Shown here piece after piece: positions 37,576 through 50,565 of a stretch of DNA of 64,000 nt. Where the stretch lies: positions 15,893,501 through 15,957,500 of the forward strand of contig NC_080719.1 of NCBI RefSeq assembly GCF_019097595.1, in the 5' to 3' direction. Made by a program: the position numbers and the translations under genes. The notes beneath the pieces are model-generated. The model ran no database searches and was not told where the DNA came from. It saw nothing but the letters and a program-made list of their open reading frames with translations. How positions within the stretch are numbered: position 1 is the first letter of the stretch; each line of letters begins with the position of its first letter. The stretch comes from Hemibagrus wyckioides. Lineage: Eukaryota > Chordata > Actinopteri > Siluriformes > Bagridae.

Positions 37576-39589
37576 ATACTGACACAGTATCAATATCAGT
37601 AAATGAATATCTATGTAAAAGAGCACCAAAACTGCTTACTTGTATTCAGTCTGAAAATAAAATTCTTAGATATGTCTGCTGTTTTTTCCCTGATGTTATT
37701 GCACACATAATGATGTCTCTGCTTTGGTCTTTCATTCTGTATCATCAGTGAAACATGATGTGCTCTTTGCACACTGTTTCCAGATTCAGTTCTTGCTTTG
37801 GCTGTACTGTCATCATTGCCGCATTATTTATTGCTGGGTGGCAACAGTATGAAAAAAAATTATGCAAGCACCATCATGTGTAAAAAAAGACTCTTAAAAT
37901 GAGGAGTCTGAAAGAGAAATTCTAGGCTTGCATAGCTGCTGTAACCACATGACCTGGTTCTAACCCACGAGTCTGAGCCTCTCTCCAGACACAACAGAGA
38001 ACTGTGAAGTGGCTCACGTAGTGACGCATTTAGAACTGAGAATACAATAACCTTCTTCATTCTCACAGACACAGCAACCCTCCACTATCAAAGTCTCCTA
38101 ATCAAAGTGTACAGGAGAGCAGAGCTGCTCCCACGTAAGGCCTGAACCAGTCTATAACTGCCTCCAATTGGCAATGCATATTTTCAGTCCATTAGTGTTG
38201 CCTTATAAGCAGTAAATGATTAAATCCCAGGCCGAAGCTAAAAGCCTGTCCTGTGTGTTGTTCCTTGGTGTGTACAAATAAAGTGCATGTGCCAATTTTT
38301 TTTTTTTTTTTTTTTTATGAGCATAGCATGTTAAAACTGTCCAACATCATAAACATCTTTCGTCTGTTTTATATTACTATTTCTGCAGGGTATTGTCCAT
38401 TGTTCTGTGGATATAACTAATTGGATCCTGGTACATTTTTGTTGAATTTAACAAGCCGTTATGGTCAATTAACCTCATATTCTGAAGGAGCGTGTTTATA
38501 GAGTTATTCCACAGTGGATGTCTGAAGTTCCTGATGAAATTATAACATTTTACAGAGTGTGGATCTGTTGTTTTACCTCTGCCAGTGCTTTTCTAGGTCA
38601 AAACTTCTTTTTTTTTTAAAGATATGTGAAACTGAGCTCGGGTGAGCTGACAGGAAAGATGTGATTGGCTAATGGAAAGTCATGCAGAACCTCCTACTTG
38701 CCATCTAGCGTGTGTTTCAGAAGGAAGCAGAAACACAGTGTACTCTGAGTCTGGATGGATTTCTTACAAATATGTCTCCGCAGTCTTAAATCACCGATTC
38801 AGCAAGGGCTTAAGCTAACTAACTGAATGGAAGACCGCATGTTTTATTACCCATGTCCCACAAAAGGCTTCTAAATTTAACTGTTCTTGAATAGTTTATT
38901 GTAGATTTTTTAAGGCACTTGTCTATTACACCTAATAAACAGATATCAATAAATCAGGGACACTCAACTCTAATCCAGGAAGGACAGAGTCCAGCACATT
39001 TTGGTTATTTTCCTCTTCACTGCCTTTTAAGGACATCTACTACAAACAGCATATGATAAAAAAAAAATGTCATATATCAAATTTTAAGGTGTCACTCCAA
39101 CTTTCAAAAGGATGGAATGAAATTAGCATAGATGAACTTACACATATCAGTGTAAATTAAACAGGTAAGAAGGAGTGCCACATCAGGTAAAAGAGCATTA
39201 CTAAGTAAGATGGAGGTCCAGAACAAAAAACAGTACTGTGTTTTCAAAGCAGTAAGCATAAGCACCACCTTGTGGTCATGCTTTCCAATATTACAATTAT
39301 AAATGATTGGTTTAATCCAGAAGTTCACATTTTTTCCTGCTCCAATATTTGGATGTTATTATTGTGTGAGCTGTTTAAACTGATTGCATTACTCTTAGGG
39401 TGTGAAGACAGTTAATCAAGACGATGGGAGATGTTCATTATAAGCCTGTGAAGATCACATAGTATATCATGTAGGATGACAGCCTTTGTTTTCTAATTGA
39501 GTCTAATCAGATGTTCTCTCCTCTTAAGTACAACACCAGGTTTCACAAAAACTCAGCTTATCATAAATCAAAGAGTTCATTAGGCAATC

Positions 39590-39725
39590 ATTTGTTCATT
39601 CATCCTCAGTATCCACTTTATCCTGGTCAGGGTCAAAGTGGATCTGGAGTCTACCCAAGAATATGCATTACGATATTTACAAGATATTGGAATAATCTGA
39701 TAGAATTGCAGTGTATCTGTCTGTT
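39590..39725 (-). repeat. Family R repeat, reversed 3' end
   Basis: TTCATTCATCCTCAGTATCC, ACTTTATCCTGGTCAGGGTC and GTGGATCTGGAGTCTACCCA form the reversed 3' end of family R. Confidence 0.65.
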
Positions 39726-40266
39726 TCCTGGAACATAGATCCTTATTTTATAAACATAGAATATAGGCAGAAGTTCAAGTTGTGTTATATTAACCAAAAC
39801 ATGGCTTGCTCAAATCCCAGGACAGCTCCTGAGCCAGTGTAGAGTGTTTGAGCAATATCCTACCCTCTCAACAGCTCAGCTATGGGATGGATTAAATTCT
39901 CTGTCACTTTTCAGTTACACTGGATAAATGGATCTACAATATTTAATAGCTGTCTGAAAATTATAAAGTTCCTAAACACTGGTAAGTGGAACGCTTTCAA
40001 ATAAGATTGGCCAGTGGTTCCAAGGAAATTTCACGTGGGAATCATAAAAGTTTGTCACTTGCTTTCTAAGAGTGTGAGACTCAAGATTTGCTTCCTGTTT
40101 CAGAAATGAATGGAGCAAAATCTACACACATGACCTCTCTACCTTGTGTGTTTTTTACACAACACAATAGCCTTAAGTTTCTGGAATTTTTCTCTTGCAA
40201 AGTTTTTCTCTTTTTTTTTGTCTCATGCTGGCCTCATGCTGGAAACTTGAAATTTATACTAGATGT

Positions 40267-40269
<3 letters not shown>

Positions 40270-40302
<33 letters not shown>
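40270..40302. repeat. (GA)n microsatellite
   Basis: Sixteen GA units. Confidence 0.95.
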
Positions 40303-40303
<1 letters not shown>

Positions 40304-41140
40304 CATGTTCCCTGGAGTGATGCTTGAAAACAGTTCGATCTTGTTTCACAGGGACACTCTACCTAGTGTATATCAATACAAACCTTTTAAACACTGACTG
40401 TGCAAAGAGGGTGGACTACACTCTTTAAAACTTTTTTTTTTAAATACAACCCTTAATGTTTCTTTTGTTGTCCTTATAGAAAATCCCAAAAGCTTCTTTC
40501 TATCTGAGAAGCAGAAATATTGAGACTAAGAACCCTTAACTCTAAAAAGCATAATAGTGGCTGGAAGGCAGTTCTGAGATTTGACCTCACAGCATTCACA
40601 TCCTTAGCACAACTACTGACCTACTACAGTCAACTGATTGTTTTGTTGCATAATATTTCAGACACAAACCTGGCACAAAACCATGATACCAAACATTTAC
40701 ATAGACAAGTATGGATGTCTGTTTTAAGGGACAAGCTTCAATGATGATAACTTAGATAACTACAGTACTAAATAGTTAATACATTACTGCCACACTCAAA
40801 AGACTGCAAAATAAATTCCCCTTACATCATCTTATTTTTCATTTAGCAGTCATGACCGTTAAAAAGGATAAAACAACAACATATAGCTCAACAGGTGAGA
40901 CATGCTACAAGGCTGTAAAGTGTAGGTGTAGAACCAGAGGGAAAATGTGCTTAATCCTGAGTTTGTCCATTGATGCAGAGTCCCAAAAAAAATTGTCTTT
41001 AACATTTTTAAAATCTTTAAAATTAGTCTTTAGAATTTGGATTAACGTGAATATATTATAATCAAATATTGATTTATTTGGTTAATAAAATAAAATGCTA
41101 TTGTAAAAAAAAACCCTGTATATGCTGATAATGGATTTTA

Positions 41141-41154
41141 CCACTAGGGGGCAC
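41141..41154 (+). promoter_or_regulatory. CTCF-like motif upstream of bsg
   Basis: CCACTAGGGGGCAC fits the CTCF core CCASYAGRKGGCRC at every position. It lies about 800 bases upstream of the bsg start codon. Binding is an inference from the motif only. Confidence 0.5.
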
Positions 41155-41699
41155 CATTGTTGTTTTTCTTTCTTTTTTTTTCTTTTAAGCTGGGCTGGAA
41201 AATAGCCTTAGGCTCATTTGGCAAGGGTAATTTTGACTGCTTTGTAGTGGTCTAAATGGGATTTCAAACCTTGCTGAAAAGAGTCGATTCAATTTGTTTA
41301 AACAACGGGTGGGTCACAGGAAATCTGTAACAATAACCGTGGAAAAGTAATATTCGCCTCAGATTCCCTCTCAAGAACAGCCCTAATTTCATTTTAAAGG
41401 GTTTTATTGCTTTAAAGTATAAAGCGGTATAATAAAGTCTGATTACGTTATATGATGGCGTACTAACGCCTAAAGTTTGTTAATGTTCTGTAAAAAGCTT
41501 GTGCAACAGTCCCAGGTATCAAAGTGCAGTCTGTGTTTGTGCATAAAGAAGAAATACTATCAGGCCATTGAGAAAGAGCATGAAAATAACTTTTGCGATC
41601 CACATCCTGCATACACGTGAAAAAAAAAAATATATATATATATATATACTTTTAAACCCTTTATGTTGTGCGGATTTAGACGCGTCTACAGCGCTGAAC

Positions 41700-41936
41700 T
41701 GTTTACATAACTCAGGTTTGCGACGCACGTATCCAGCAACGTGACGTAAACACGCCTTTTTTGTGTCTACGTGCGCGTTCTCGTGCGCGTCAGGATCAAA
41801 TAGAGGACGACGAGCGGACGGCTAGTCAGAAAGCATCGGGCGGTCGCATCGTCGCTCTTGTCTTGTAAATTTACGGCACAAGTCATAGTACAGTATTTCG
41901 TTCGAGACAAAGAGCTAACAAGCGTGAGGAGCCAAC
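41700..41936 (+). promoter_or_regulatory. bsg: bsg promoter / 5' UTR, CpG-rich
   Basis: CG dinucleotides rise sharply from about 41690 through exon 1 and into the first 100 bases of intron 1, as in a CpG-island promoter, in contrast to the flanking AT-rich DNA. Visible motifs are a CRE-like TGACGTAA (41742-41749) and two ACGTG cores (41739-41743, 41769-41773) of the hypoxia-response type. There is no TATA box at a clear position. Confidence 0.65.
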
Positions 41937-44900
41937 ATGAGGCTGTTGTGGGCGCTTTGTGCTGTTTTATTTAGTTTTCAGCAGGCCTTTGCTGCGACAG
42001 GTAAGACCGACGTCTTTCAGCGCGTCGCGCTTATCAGCCATCTCTGAATGCTACACATTAGCCTGTTTGCTTCGAGCTGTTAGATCTTTAAATTGATATT
42101 AAATGAACATGGCAACGAGTCATTTCATTGTATATGAATTGCATGTGGTGTATTGCATTATATATGACTCTGTGATGGCGCTTTAAAGATTTCCCGATGT
42201 TTAGAAAAAGATTTTCTCAACAACAAACTCGGTCGCGTGAGCTAGCTAGGCTGTTTGCTAGCTAGCAACTTGGTTAGCAAGTTTCATTGTTTTTGTTTTT
42301 TGTTAAACATAATTATATATTGTACATCTTTTTTTTAACTGTATGCGTCGTTCGAACATTACATCTGATATTGATTAATATTAATCGCCTACGCATTTAC
42401 TAAAGCGACCGATTGAGCTAGTCGAGCCTTTACCTAACCGTTATGCTAGTTAAGAATATTTAGATAACCCACCCGTCTGTCTCTATTAACTCCCGGTTGC
42501 TAACTAGTCTAGCCGATGGCCTCCATGTTGGAGCTGTGGAGAGCCTTTATGCTCTTCAGTGGATTTAGGTAAATGAGATCGCAAGTCATCACGTTACATT
42601 TTGAAATCGGTCAGTTTTGCGCAAATGATCAGGCTAGTTTGTGTAAATGTGGTACAGTCAGGATGCTGTTTTTTTGTTTTGTGTTGTTTTTTTTTTGATT
42701 TAGCACTCCTTTTTGGCTGCTTACGTTAAATCCCTTAATAATATCACATTATATTTGGATAATAGCATCTAGCCGGTAATTGCATGCTTGGTTAAACAGG
42801 TTTAGACCAGTTTTCTATCCGCCTACATCTCTTATAGGCATCTGGAAATCTTCACTATTGGATTAAATATAAAACCTGTAGATTTTATGCTTTTGTCTTT
42901 ATTCACATTGTTCTTATTAGCTAGGCACTGAAAAAAAACTGGCTTAAAACAATACAGTAATCTAATGACCAATCAGATGGACAATGTACTTTTCAGTCAG
43001 GCCTCAGTCTTTAGAGGATTAAGTGTAAGCTCATTATAACTTTACAGAACAGTGAATGACCATGGTGCAGAAATGCATTCCAGCATGCAGCTAAACAGAG
43101 GAGTAGCAGAAACATGATGCTTGAATGCTGGTGACTTGGTCACTAGTAATTTGTTCCTGAACCAAAATGTGTATATGTACTATTTTTATTCATTTAATTC
43201 ACTTGTTTTTCCCACTTGAAAGAACAGCTAAATGAATGTTGGTGTCTGCTAATCCCCCACTTAATCAGCCTTACTGTTAGAAATAGAGCTTTGGCACGGC
43301 AGTGGCGGCTGTACTTAAACCTACATGCTGCTGTGAACTGCCACCCACTTTTGTTTTTGGCATCAGTCAGTTTTTTTCCATCTGTCATGTTAAGACCATC
43401 TTTGAGCTAGCAGAATGGCAACAGGTAAAGGTTGAGGTCATCAGGAGGCAGTGGAACCAACATTGCTATCTGAGAGGACTTGTGCTGTAGCAGCTCTAAC
43501 TCAGGATTAAAATTAGATTTTTCCCTCGAGCCTTCTGTCTTCTGCTCGGTGCAGCCTGGAAAATTGGGTTAACAAGACCGTGCAGGTATTTATCCAATGC
43601 TGAATGGATCTGCTATTGTGTCAGCATGATGGCTGACTGACTAGACTGCCATTTTGTTCACAGGAACTGTTTCTCACTGTAGAGCAGATTTACACAACAT
43701 TGTTTTACAACATGATCAGGAACACCCTGTACTTCATAACTTCATAAGCAATAGACTACATTTCGTTTAGGTTTAGTCAAAGACACTGTAATCATGACAT
43801 ATTTAGGTGTGTGTGTATTGTAGACTCCCTTTTTTTTTTTTTACATGATGGAAAGATAATGTGGGAAATATTAACAGACTATCTACAGTAAATCTATACA
43901 CAAACAGTAGTTTCACTGCCCTAAATTTGTTGGTATAGAAATTTTTCTCAGAACTCCAGCTGTGTTCTGTGAATTTTATCAAATCTTTATTTGTTCTTCA
44001 GCCTGTTCCTCACTCAAAAATTCACTCGCTGTCACTCAATAGAGCTGAGCTTGATGTGAAAAGTTATATAGAAGCACACAGATGCCTCCAGGTAGTCACT
44101 AGCGGGGTATTCTGTGTTCCCTTGTTCAACAGTAGTTCAACTGGTTCATGAGACAAGCAGGTAGAAAAATATATCGATCATTTGAACAGTTAACTTTTCA
44201 ACAGGAAAAAAATAGTCTTTTTATTGTTTTGATGCTCATGATTTAGTGAGTTTTAAATCATAGTCTTATGCTATTAATGCTTTAAAGATAACATTTAGTA
44301 GTGGTCATACAGATTCAGTCTATTCCACTTTAAAGGCCAAGTGATATTCAATCACATACACTGGCTGCTTCTGAGTTTACTGGTTGGAGCATGCAGAATA
44401 AAAGTGACTACCATTCCTCGGGTCATACAGCTGAACCTATTTCCTCTGTGAAATATATTGGAGGCCATAAGTGGTCTCCACAATCTTGAGAAAATATTCA
44501 GTTGCTAAGACAAAATACATTTTGTTAAGAACACATGTTCTCAGGATTGATGTTGAGGTTTGTTTATTAATTGGACACGCCTGTTCTCCCATGTTGTCCA
44601 TTCTGTATATTTTTTTTCTGAGTAGTTCCATTGAACTATCTCCATAGGGGTTTAAACCAAGCCTACCTTGTGTCTGTTGGCTTTTTCTAAAACAAACCAG
44701 AGCCTTCAAGAATCATCGGAAGAGTGCCGAACTTCCGTAAAACTGAAACAATGTAGTTATTGCGTGACTTTTTATATTGTGCAGTATCTACATTCGTTCA
44801 AGCGAGCATTTGTTCTTGCGTAATAATGCCCGGAATCTAGGAAGCATTAATTTATGCTTGCATTACCTTCTTTGTTCTAACAATCTTTTCTTCTTTTTTT

Positions 44901-47900
44901 TTCTTCTTTGTTTTATTTTGTTTGTTACCTAAAATCACAATAACTCAACATTACCATCACTTATTAATCACTTCACTCAACTTCCAAAATCAATCCTTTC
45001 CGCTTAACATCTTTTATGGACAGCGGGCTTCATAAGGTCCCCCATGTCTCAGACAAGACTGTTAGGTGACAGTGCGGTTCTGCACTGTGAGGTGATAGGG
45101 AACCCCATCCCAGAGGTGCAATGGTGGTTTATAGAAGGGGATGAACCCAATGAGACGGCCTCTCAGCTCTTTGAAGGAGCTCAGCATGACCGTGTGCACA
45201 TCAACACCACCTACATCCAACATGGTGCCAGTATCCTGCTTCTCTTCAATCTCACATTCAACGACACTGGTGTTTACGAGTGCCGCGCTTCCAACGACCC
45301 AGACCGCAACGCCCTGAGGACACTGCCCAAAGTCAAGTGGATCCGCTCTCAGGCCAATGTTATTGTGTTTGAAAGTGAGTGGTGAGGTGTAGAGGAGCAG
45401 CCCATGTGTAGAGGACGTGAAGCCCTTAGATTTCCAGTTCATACCCATGTAATGCTCCTCCTGTGTCTTCCCTTCAACCACAGACCAGCCCATCGAAGTC
45501 ATTGTATCTGAGTTAGCAAACTAAAATTTTTAAATTTCTTTTTTAAAGAAGGTGCAGCTGCTACTGGAATTGAGTAAGATTTGCATTTTGCCAACACTGG
45601 TTATGTGGCTGGTGTTCAGGGCTGCCTATTACTTTCATTTTTAAACTTAACAGTGCTAGCAATGCTGTTTCTTTTGAAATCAAATTGTGCCATTAAAGTA
45701 TATGAAAATGGCTCAAATTGTTTGCTTCACTTTTTTTTGGTTTCTGTTTGTATTTTAGTTTATTTAACATCAATCTTTTACGCATTACCTGAATTCCAGT
45801 CCACTTCTTGGTTGGTTGAAGCCCCTCACCCCCATCATCACCTGCATTTGTTAGCATGCCTTTTTGTTTCCTTCTAACTCGCAGTCCTAATATAGCTTCC
45901 CTTTCTGACCTTTAGAAGCTTTGAGTGCCCCTTCTCTTCAGTGCCCCTTTTAACCTCTGAACATTTGAAAACTTTGTGCCTTTTAATAGTCTGAAATAAT
46001 ACAACTAGTTATGTTTACTACACATTGTAATATTTCTGAATCTGTATAATTTTCTAGAGTTTAATTTTAATGAGATTTATCAGATCTTAAAGAACGTGTC
46101 TCTTGCAGGGTAGACCATTCACGTTTTCATTCTTATTAATATTATCCACTGATTAGTCTGGCCTATTAAATTCCCTCCTAGCAGGTTCATTTAAATGTCC
46201 AATTAATGCAAATATTTTTTTTTAAAAACTTGTTCATTTGCAGTGCCTTTGATTGTGGTCAGTCCAAAAGACCTGAACAACCAGACCTCTGCCACGCTCA
46301 GCTGCAATTACACCAACCCAGCGTCTCCAGTCACACGCACCTTTTGGAAAAAAAATGGCAAGGATATCGAGAGCACCAAGAAGGATGGAGAAAAGGTCTT
46401 CATTGAGTACACGTATGTTCTCATTCTGCTCACTAATCACACTGCTGTAAGATTAGGCTATTTCGTGTTACTACACTGGAATATTATTAATAAAAATACA
46501 ATGCAAGATCTGATTGTAACCTTTGACCAAAGAGTGAGAAGGCTTCAGTACATTATATTGTAAAAACACAGCCCAGTTAATTCCCACTGAGGTAGAGAGA
46601 GTGCTGGAGTGCTTATTCTCATATAGCTCCAACCTGGCAGGGTTAAATCACCCCAGCACTGACTATAATTCTTTCATTGGTGCATAATAGACCTAGGAAT
46701 GTTGTAGCTATGGGGATGTGATGGCGACTTGCCAAATGGAAGGCATTTATTTCAGACAGAGGGTTACCTTCCTGTGTCTGATCCAACCCTAATCAGAGAG
46801 AATATTGAAACTTGTTGACTAATTATTGTTTTTAGATTATCTAGGTAGGCACTTCAGGCATTTCAGGACTGAATTTTGGCCCTTCTCTGTCTATGCAAAA
46901 AAATTAGGAATGCCCAGGAACTAGAAACATTTATTGTTTTCTTTTCTCTGTTGCCAGCATTTCGAAGATTGAGACCAACTCTGGAAAATATACTTGCGTC
47001 TTTCAGTCACAGGACATTGCTGCTGAAGCAAACATTGAAGTAAAACGTGAGAATGTTTAACTTGTTTTCCCAAGTACCTTCAGAAGCAGCACATGTTTTA
47101 TGTGTAAATTTGACATTTTAAGTACACTTAAATTCATGGCCATATGTTTGAGTTTGTGAAAAATAAATGATTTAATGTTCCTTTCTGCAGGTCCTCCTCA
47201 TATTGTGGCACACAAGCACTCCGAGAATGCTAATGAGAATGACAAGGCAGTGCTGGTGTGCGAGTGCCATAGCTACCCCCTGGCAACTGACTGGAATTGG
47301 GTTAAAATTCTTGAGACGGGCGAGGAGACGGTACGACGTGTGCAATTTTTAGATTGAGATTTTTGTTTAGATTGAGAAATGTACCCATACATGCACGCGT
47401 ACATATGTATACGTTTTCATCTAATCTAAACTGATGTTTTTCTGATCTTTAATGTTATTCAGAGCATCACCAATGGTACTGAGAGGTATTTAATCAAACA
47501 CACTCCATACAATTCTACACTGACCATCGAGGACCTGAATAACGACGATGCAGCTGTCTATGAGTGCATTGGGCAGAACGATCTGGGACACTCTTCAGAT
47601 AAGATCCAACTACGTGTGCGTAGCCGCTTAGCTGCTCTCTGGCCATTCCTTGGTATTGTGGCCGAGGTCATCATCCTCGTCACCATCATCTTCATCTACG
47701 AGAAACGGAGAAAGCCCGATGAGATTAACGACGGTATGTGTCGCTCACCTGGTTTACCTGACTTTGCTTGCAGCCCACTGAATGTACAATGAATGTATGT
47801 GTTATCTGTGATCAGAATTATTTTTAGGATGCCTGATTTTGTTTCATCACGTTTTTTTGCATTCTTGTATATATTTTTATCTCTTGGAAAAGTACTTGCA

Positions 47901-49003
47901 GTGATTTAGTTCGGTCTGTGTTTTATTTACGTTGTTTTTCTCTGTTCGCTGCTGCTTTTACGTTGTGGTAAGTGTTCAAAACTGCATGTCAGGCTGAAGT
48001 GGTTTTTCTGAGACTAGGAACAAGGACCAGTTTTTGAATCTGAAGTCCAGATTCGCTTCTTGCTTAGAGTATCCGCTGCTAGAAACGGTGAAGAGGGAAC
48101 AGCTCTTTCATTGGTTCTTGATTTTTAAAGAGCAAATTTGTGCTCAAATGATTCTCTCTAATTGTGGTGTCAACCATGTCCAATGAAAGGGCTGAAAAAG
48201 TCTGACCTGACCCGGGTCAGATTTGTTCAATTCTCTATCCACGTTTTTGGAAAAATAACATGTAATATTTCAGGGCTCAGGAGAGGTTTAGCAGCATCAT
48301 TGTGCATGCCTTCTGCATCAACTCTCATTGCATGGGTTACGCTGGTGAATTGCAGTCTTTCTCGCTGCCCTTAGACAGAATTGAACAACAGCGTCTAAGT
48401 AAAATAAGGGCCGATGACAATCATGTGGACGGCTGTCTTGGGTTTCGAGGTTGCATGGAAAAATTACACTGGGTTAAACTTTTCATATTTGTTTAGTTAT
48501 GATGCATGAGTAACTGCATTGTGCATGAACTATTAATAGTGTTTAAGTTATACCACACACATCACGCAAATAATTCTTTTAATTGTTGTTGGGCAGGTTA
48601 GTAATGTTTTGTTTTGTTTTTTTTGGTCTAGGCTCACTTAAGATGGTAGACGTACATTAAACTGTGTGCTGACTTCCATATAACAACTCCAGGCTTTTGA
48701 TAACTTGACATTTATAGATCTAAAACCTTATCTAATATTTTCACTTGCTTGCCAAAATCTGACAAGGTTGTGTATGTTTTTCTCCTCTATGTACTTTCCT
48801 GCTGACTTCAGATGATGATTCGGGATCAGCCCCACTGTAAGTCTTTCATTACTTTCCTCTATTAAAAAGTTTTGCGTACTTGCTTCACCGGTGAATTAAA
48901 GAGGAAGCTGAGGAAACACATTGCTTATGTTCTGTGTTTCAGGAAGAGCAACTCCGCTGCAAACCACAAAGACAAGAATGTGCGACAAAGGAACTCCAAC
49001 TGA
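41937..49003 (+). CDS. bsg: Basigin (CD147), long form with Ig0 domain
   Basis: Single-pass immunoglobulin-superfamily glycoprotein and chaperone of the lactate transporters MCT1/4. Coding exons are 41937-42000, 45024-45374, 46244-46412, 46958-47046, 47191-47330, 47463-47733, 48812-48836 and 48943-49003. All are GT/AG and in frame, giving 389 residues. Signal peptide is about 1-20 (MRLLWALCAVLFSFQQAFA). Ig0 spans about 22-138 (C43, C108 in YECRASND), the next Ig domain starts with C159 and closes with YTCVF in exon 4, and the membrane-proximal Ig has LVCECHSY and AVYECIG. The transmembrane segment is about 327-350 (LAALWPFLGIVAEVIILVTI) with the family's buried P332 and E339. The cytoplasmic tail KRRKPDEINDDDDSGSAPLK is characteristic of basigin. 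Sequons include N64, N82, N97, N101, N151, N160, N275 and N288. Skipping exon 2 (351 bases, phase 1 at both ends) gives the 272-residue two-Ig form. Confidence 0.97.
42001..45023. other. bsg: bsg intron 1
   Basis: A 3.0 kb intron. The first ~500 bases are CG-rich, continuing the promoter region. The rest is AT-rich with no recognised repeat. A strong pyrimidine tract at about 44885-44930 lies 100-140 bases before exon 2, whose own acceptor is weak. Confidence 0.9.
45024..45374 (+). CDS. bsg: bsg alternative exon 2 (Ig0, photoreceptor-type)
   Basis: Encodes 117 residues beginning AGFIRSPMSQTRLLGDSAVL, with Ig cysteines C43 and C108 and motif EVQWWFIEG. In mammals the equivalent Ig0 domain is found only in basigin-1, the retina isoform that binds NXNL1/RdCVF on cones. 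The exon keeps phase 1 at both ends, so inclusion or skipping leaves the rest of the protein in frame (junction ACAG/TG reads Thr-Val). The acceptor (CTTTTATGGACAG) has an unusually short pyrimidine tract, fitting regulated inclusion. Confidence 0.93.
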
Positions 49004-50410
49004 GATATGAGTTGAAGTAAGTTTCATTCAAAGCAAAATAGTACATACTGTTCTGTAAAGATCTTTTTGGTATGTTTCAAAGCACATCACGTACAAAGAC
49101 ACGTTTTCTTTGCACTCTGTTTGTAGGCGTCCTGATGACTACTAGTCAAGATACAAGAAAAGCATGAAGTTGCTGTGTGGCTCCTTAAGATCGAATAATC
49201 GTTTTCTGCTTGAGTGTAAATGTCTTGAGATATCGATTGCTTTGTTTTCATTCTTTCCCAGTATTCCTCTCTATATTGTGCTGCCAGCAAACGTGTTCTT
49301 AAAAAGTGGGCTTTGGGGTGGGGGGTGGGGACATGCATGATTGTACTCTTGCTGTAGAAGTGTTGTAGTGAAACCCTTTTCACATGGGAATGAACAATTG
49401 ATGGTTTTTCTTCTGTCTGCTTGCTCTACTGTGCCGCACAACTTTAGCTTGGAAACCAAACTACTAGCAGTGTGTTCAGCTACACCCTGCCTCTGAAATC
49501 AATTTTTCGATTCTGATTGCTCCCTTTTACAATTAAAATTTTTTGGGTGGCAATTTTAATACAATCTGCTTCACCCAGCTTGTTTGAACCTTGCTTGTTA
49601 ACAATCTGATACTTTGGCTATTATAATTCTTCATCCATTCTAAAATATATATATATATATATTATATGTGTGTCCCTTTGACAGTATGGGATTTCTTCAT
49701 CTATTCTTGATGTCTATATTACTACTACAAAGCAATTGTTTGAAAGATTCTTCTACTTAGTTACTTTTTGGCAGTCGACTTTTTTTCTGTAAGCCTTAAT
49801 GTTGATCTTTTTTTCTTCCTTTTGTTGGATATGCTTACTTTTTAGTCATGGAGAAATAACTATTATTGCAGCGCACATCCAACCACCTGCTGTTATTGCA
49901 GTATATCAAATTGCACTGTTATAGTTAACTACAGAATGCCACTTTTCTTTGCTTAATTCTTAGTTCCAGACTAATGTTTTGGTTTAAGACACAAATTTGT
50001 TTTAGGAATAAAAACTTTTTAAGTAAGGGTAATGTTGGTTTTTGTAATAAAAACAGTACACATGCATTGAAGAGGACCAAGCATGAACAGTTTGTGCCAT
50101 TCACTACTTTAATGATAATCCAGTACTAATCCAGACTAATGCTAATTTTAGATCTGTAATTATTGAAGTAAATGTGCCATTTAGTTGAAGTATTCTTCCT
50201 GAGTATTCATCCTCCCTATAAGCAATTCAGAAGCAATTCTAGATACAAAATTATGACCGAATCTATGCCACTTCTTTAAAAGGCATGTTGAATATTGAGA
50301 ACTTATTGAGCTGATGTAAATTATTTTGCCTTAGACACATGAAATCTTAAGAAATGTCAGCTTTAATGACTTGCACACTCTGAATAAAGTTATTTGGTTT
50401 GATTTTAACA
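49004..50410 (+). other. bsg: bsg 3' UTR with AATAAA poly(A) signal
   Basis: AATAAA at 50383-50388, followed by a GT/T-rich stretch, is the likely end. A possible 3' UTR intron exists: GTAAGT just after GAGTTGAA (about 49017) and TTTGTAG before GCGTCC (about 49126). It contains (TA)n at 49644-49662 and a segment (49680-49794) duplicated downstream at 51251-51365. The end point is inferred. Confidence 0.65.
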
Positions 50411-50443
50411 TCAGACTGGTCTGTTTATTTGATCAAATACTAC

Positions 50444-50469
50444 TTTTTTTTTTTTTTTTTTTTTTTTTT
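50444..50469. repeat. Poly-T tract
   Basis: Twenty-six Ts, directly downstream of the bsg poly(A) signal. Confidence 0.95.
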
Positions 50470-50565
50470 AAACAAAAGTTCACCAAAATTAGACACTTTC
50501 GTCACCTTGTTAGAGGAATATAGTGTACACAAGCAGATGAACTTAGCAACACGCACACACCCACA

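Larger units (their letters stand above)
36776..41130. other. Gene-poor interval between fstl3 and bsg, right part
   Basis: Apart from family R repeats (37265-37575 and 39590-39725), a poly-T (38299-38317) and a (GA)n tract (40270-40302), nothing is recognised. No coding exon is supported. Confidence 0.5.

Noticed and set aside
45062..45502. 146-codon antisense frame over the basigin Ig0 exon
   Set aside because: Shadow of a real exon; the + strand gives an Ig domain with correct cysteines and splice phases.
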